Shown here: positions 59,500 through 64,000 of the stretch, one piece after another
How positions within the stretch are numbered: position 1 is the first letter of the stretch
Layout of the letters: every line of letters begins with the position of its first letter
Assembly: GCA_019022495.1 (NCBI GenBank)
Contig: JAFEKR010000003.1
Coordinates: 3,286,001-3,350,000 of the forward strand
Source of the DNA: Epichloe hybrida
Lineage: Eukaryota; Ascomycota; Sordariomycetes; Hypocreales; Clavicipitaceae
Direction: 5' to 3'
DNA: 64,000 bases
The notes under the pieces: generated by a model
What the model saw: only the letters and a program-made list of their open reading frames with translations
Database searches by the model: none
What the model was told of the DNA's origin: nothing
Position numbers and translations under genes: made by a program

Positions 59500-62400
59500 C
59501 TTAGTAGCTTTTGCCTAGTTTTACTTTAGCTACTCTTTAACTTTATATAGCTTTATAATATATATATAGGCTTCTAGTACCTCCCTTTCTTTAGTCTTAT
59601 CCCTAAGAGCTAGGTAAAACTTAGGTAAATAGCCTATAAGGAAGTAATTAGGAGAGTAGCCTATAGTCCTATTTACTACGTTATTATAGGCGAATTAGGC
59701 TATTAGGAGTAGCTTAGGCTATATCTATTAGTTATTAGCTATAAAGCATTAGAGGTAATGCTTAAGCACCTAGTTTATTCTCTTTATTTACCTATTAGTT
59801 TAGGGGTAAAACGCTATAGAAAGCCTTTGCTTTATATATAATAGGTAGTATAGGTCTAACTAGAATTAGCTTATAAAGACTAATCCCCTATTAGATATAA
59901 TGCTTTCTAGTGCCCTAAACCTTAGTTTAATCTTCTTATAGAAAAGCTTTACTAGTTTAGCTATGTTAATTATTATAGTTATAGGTAAGAAAATAAAGTA
60001 CTTAGTAAATCAGTCTATAATCACTAGGATTACGTTAGTCTCTTATTTGCTTACTTAGGTGACTAGTAATCCTATAATAAAATCTATTAAGATTTCCACC
60101 TATAGTTACCGTGGTATTAGCAGGGATTTAAGGCTTCTATATAGGTAATGCTTTCTAGCTACTACCTGCTAGCAGACCCTATAGCTTATAATATAGTTAG
60201 ATACTAACTTGTTTATGCCTAGCTACTAGAAGTAATACTTTAATAGCTTAAGAGTGCGTTTAATCCTAAAGTAACCTACTAGTAAATTATTATAGTGTAG
60301 CTATAGAAGCTTCTATTGTAAGATAAGCTCCTAGGGAATAACTACCTAGTCTTAGTATATTAGGAGGCCCCTTATGCTATATAACTATAGACTAGCTTTT
60401 CCCTTACCTCTTACTAGGGAATTATTAATCTTACTATTTTACCTCTATAAATCTAGATCTTAATCCTACGCTTTCTATAGTAATTATACTAATAGTTTAT
60501 TTAGCCTAGATTAGTAAGGATTTAGTGGCTTAATAGTCTCCTATATCTCTTATACTATACTAATGTCTTAGACACACGCTACCTTCTCCTAGAAATTACC
60601 CTTATTTAGCTAATCTTTCACTAGATTTACAGTGGCTAACTAGCCTCTTAACTAGGCTACTCTAGCCTCTAGAGCTCTCTTTATAATAGCTAGGGTATTT
60701 TCCTCCCCTAAAGGTATCTTACTATATCTTCTTTAATACATTAAGACTAAGGTATTTTTCTCCCCTAAAGGTATCTTACTATATCTTCTCTTATATATTA
60801 GTATCTTTTCTTTTACTAGTTCTTTAGTAACTACTATTTTCTTTTAAAGCTCTAGTAAAAGTAACCTATTTATTAAGGGTTTACCTTTATAATTAGACTA
60901 TCTTAATAGTGTATTTACTAGGTTACTTTTCCTAGGTCTATGCCTAATTATAAAGTAAAAGGGGCAGAGAAATATACACTATCTAGCCTATTTTCTATTT
61001 AGCTTTTACTACTTTATAAAAGTCTATAAGTTATAGTAATTTAATAGGACCTTTACTAGGGTTACTATGCCTTTAATATAGTGTTACTAGTGTTTAAATA
61101 ACTTTACTATAGTAAGTAGCTCCTAGTTTACTATGCTATAATTATATTTAGCGTTTATAAACTTCCTTAACTAAAATACTATAGGATACTATTAGCCCTT
61201 ATTATCCTACTAAGATAAGATTCCTACTATTATAAAGACTAAAGCATCTATCTTAATACGCACTAGCTAACTTAGGTTATAATAATAAAGGAGAGGCGCC
61301 TATTAAAAGGTATCTTTTAGCTAGTTAAACGCTAGCTATTCTCTTTCCCTAAATATAAACTTCCTAGTCTAAATACTATTTTAACTACCTTTTATTAGTA
61401 CATATAAGGGTGCTATAATCCTAGAGTATTAGTAAATAAACCTTTAGTAAAAGTTATAGAATTCTAGGAAGGACTATATATCTTTAAAGCTTATAGGCTC
61501 TTTCTAGTCTTAGATTATATTTACTTTACGTATATCTATTAAAATACTATTAACTAATAAGATAAACCCTAGGAATTTTACTAATTCCTAGTAAAATAAA
61601 CACTTTAAGGGTTTTATATATAACTTTACTAACCTTATATATTCTAAAACTTCCTTAATATATATAGTGTACTTCTCTTATATTTTTAAGAAGATAAGGA
61701 TATTATCTAGATATACTATATAAATAGTGTTTACTAGCCTATAAAGCGCTTTATAAATATAGCTCTAGAAAGTAGCTAGTATATTAGTTAGCCTAAAGGG
61801 CATTATAAGGTATTTATAGTATCTATAGTAAGTATAAAACGCGGTCTTTTACTTATTACTCTCTTTAATATAAATTTAATAGTAAGCATTCTTAATATTA
61901 ATCTTTAAGAAGTAGTAGGCTCCTTAGCACTAGTCTAGGATCTCTAAAATTAGGGGGAGAGCGTAGTAATTCTTCTATGTTACTCTATTAAGTCCCTAAT
62001 AATTTATATATAGTTAAAGTATTTTATCCTTCTTTAGTATAAATAGGATAAGTATGCTTATAGGGCTCTTAAAGGGTTTTATCTAGCCTTTCTATAGGTT
62101 TTTATTAATATATTTATAAAGCTCCTTTAACTTACTTTAGGAGAGAGAGTAAATTAGTCTGTATAGGGGCGTAGCCCTAGGTATTAGGTTAATTATATAA
62201 TTAGTCTTCTTTCTTAATAGTAAACTACCTACGTTATTTACTATAAATATATCTTTAAACTTATATAATTCCTTAGGGATATCTTTAATAGTTCTATATG
62301 CTTTTACCTTCTTATTATCTTTAAGGGTAATAAACTTATCTTCTATAACTCCTATAATAGTATATATAATAGCCTTATTATATATTACCTTTATAAACTT

Positions 62401-62990
62401 ATAGGGAGTTATAAGCAAAAAGGCTATTTTCTTCTTCTTAAACTACTACTCTTAAGAGTATAAATAAAGATATACATGTTCTTTAATAAGTATATATATT
62501 CTAATTAAGATAGGGCTTCCCCTTACTCTTAGGTCTTTATCTATAGCTATATATAGTAGCTTAAGGTCCTTTTCTTCCTCTCTTAAGTCTTTAATAGTAA
62601 TAAGTACCTTATAAATACTATATTAAGGGACTATAAGGGCCCTTACTACCTAGAGAATAGGTGCTATAGCCTTAGCCTAATTAAGCTTATAGTTTCTTGC
62701 GAATTTAATACTAATAATGTTAAGCTTAGCATAGCTATCTAGATCCGCTGCTATTTTAATGTCTTTATGCCTATAAATAGTAACTAGTGTGTGGAATTAA
62801 CGCCTAATTAGTACCTTAGTATTTAAGGTAAAGGTAAGGGCCTTTACTTTTGCCTTAGGAAGTTTCCCTATTTATCTTAGGGGTCTTTCCTTAGCTTATT
62901 ATATTTATTTGCAAGGTAGTCTAGGCTATTATAGTTATAATATTGCCTCTTATCCCTAATTTTACTATTATTTAGGTATATAGCTAGGCC
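59500..62990 (-). pseudogene. gag-pol remnant of retrotransposon 4
   Basis: A 93-codon piece at 62137-62418 is still open and reads IPKELYKFKDIFIVNNVGSL and NLIPRATPLYRLIYSLS, the conserved protease-RT linker (YxxFxDVF...HAIxLxPGxxPPxxPIYxLS). RT catalytic motif is YLDN followed by ILIFLK at 61702-61713. The zinc knuckle near 62.92 kb has the right spacing but reads YYNYNSLDYLANKY: three Cys and the His all became Tyr. The integrase region is placed by order; limits are approximate. Confidence 0.75.
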
Positions 62991-64000
62991 CTTTTCCTAG
63001 TCTTTATTCCTTTAATCTCTATATAGCCTATAACCTTAGGGTAAGTTATTTCTATGATATTAGGGATTCTTATATAATCCCTTATCTCCTAAATATTTAG
63101 GCTTTTGCTTACTCTTTAGCATAGCCTCCTAAAATCACTAGGTAAGTTATATAACCTTCTCTTATGTTTTCCTAGTAATAGAGGTATATAGGTTAATATA
63201 GTCCTATAGCTTAGGGAGTAACTTTATAAAGAATATAAGGGTATAGGACTTTTTAGGGGCTCTTTCTAGGTATATCTCTAGTAAATCTAGGAAGATACTA
63301 AATTTAATAGGGCTCTAGCCCTTATGTTACTTTACGTTCTTAAGCTATGTAGCTATTTAGGCATTATAGTTTGTAAAGTCCCTAAGTAGTGTAAGTGTCT
63401 AAGTCTAGAATTTATCTTAATTATCCTTAAGATTATCCTAGCTATTAGCCTATTGTTTATTAAGGTATCTATCCTATCTTACCCTATAGTTAGTATGCAT
63501 ATAGTTAAGTGTAAAGAGGATCTTTTAGTAATTATATTAGTATTTCTTCTTTGCCTTATTAAAGGCATGGTTTAGGTTATTTATCTATATCTTATGCCTC
63601 TAGGGGTTTATAGGGTATTAAAGCTTAGTAATATTCTTAACTTTAATCTCTTAGCTACTATTACTTAATAAAGGCTAGCTTTTTACTTACTTTTCCCTTA
63701 TACTTCCCCTAAGTTACCTCTAATAAGGTTAATAAGCTCTTATTCTTATTCTTATAATCTTTAGAGTTTTTCTAGCTAAGTGATTTACTCTAGTATTACT
63801 ATAGCTTTACTATAAGGGGTAAAGGGTCTTATTATAAGCATAGTTTTATTAGTATATAGTATATCTTTACTTATAGTGTTACTTTTATTTACTTAGGTGT
63901 AACTCTTATCTATTAGGGTTAGGTTATTATCTAATATTACTTTAGCGGATTAGGTGGTTCTCCCCCCTATATTACTCTTAGGTAGCTAGTAAGAGAAGCT

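Larger units (their letters stand above)
57500..64000 (-). mobile_element. LTR retrotransposon 4: Ty3/gypsy-type, truncated by the window end
   Basis: The LTR's right edge is at 57728 (CCTTATA, CCTTACA expected), followed by a G-run in element sense (ATTACCCCCCTA on +). The LTR's outer edge, near 57.5 kb, cannot be fixed because the other LTR lies beyond 64000. The minus strand reads, from right to left: gag with a zinc knuckle (about 62.95-62.90 kb), protease-like AADLDSYAKLN (about 62.75 kb), pre-RT spacer (62418-62137), RT, RNase H, and integrase at about 60.3-59.5 kb. Confidence 0.8.

Noticed and set aside
1..64000. tRNA and rRNA genes
   Set aside because: No convincing A/B-box pair with a cloverleaf or rRNA signature was seen by eye; a tRNAscan-SE run would settle it.

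Overview
The window looks like a filamentous ascomycete chromosome (Pezizomycotina, most likely a Sordariomycete; I cannot name the species). The reasons are: spliced genes with introns of about 55-115 bp, a Zn2Cys6/fungal-transcription-factor gene, an MtfA-type C2H2 regulator, an Est1-type protein, and large AT-rich blocks whose mutations are C-to-T on both strands with TpA in excess and CpA/TpG depleted. That is the signature of repeat-induced point mutation (RIP).

Layout: (1) 1-9440, gene-bearing, normal GC: 3' part of a ThiF/TcdA-family tRNA t6A dehydratase gene, a 104-bp MITE, and a three-exon Est1-type gene. (2) 9441-18771, a complete RIP-mutated Ty3/gypsy-type LTR retrotransposon on the minus strand (116-bp LTRs, tRNA-type primer site). 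(3) 18772-27969, normal GC: a hypothetical minus-strand gene with an internal stop, a possible Cys-containing hypothetical gene and a three-exon Zn2Cys6 factor. (4) 27970-41202, a nest: a 3.07-kb DNA transposon with 34-bp terminal inverted repeats carries a second copy of itself, which in turn carries a 7.1-kb LTR retrotransposon. Target duplications mark every step (CAA, TAA, CTAAG). (5) 41203-45280, normal GC: a gene fragment and an mtfA-like regulator. (6) about 45281-57500, a DDE-integrase transposon gene split by a 7.9-kb chromodomain-bearing gypsy element (TSD TATAG). (7) about 57500-64000, a further gypsy element on the minus strand that runs off the window.

Most of the window is therefore a graveyard of mobile elements between islands of housekeeping and regulatory genes. 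The genes show no operon-like or cluster logic. The best leads are: a previously unnamed-by-me TIR family (3-bp target duplications, GGGTSTGATC ends) with both a full-length nested pair and a MITE; an LTR element whose primer site is exactly complementary to a 12-mer inside its own LTR (Tf1-like self-priming); and the repeated loss of the same catalytic acids in five elements because their codons form a T|GA context that RIP attacks. Coding assignments inside the AT-rich blocks come from reading by eye through RIP stop codons, so their limits are approximate.
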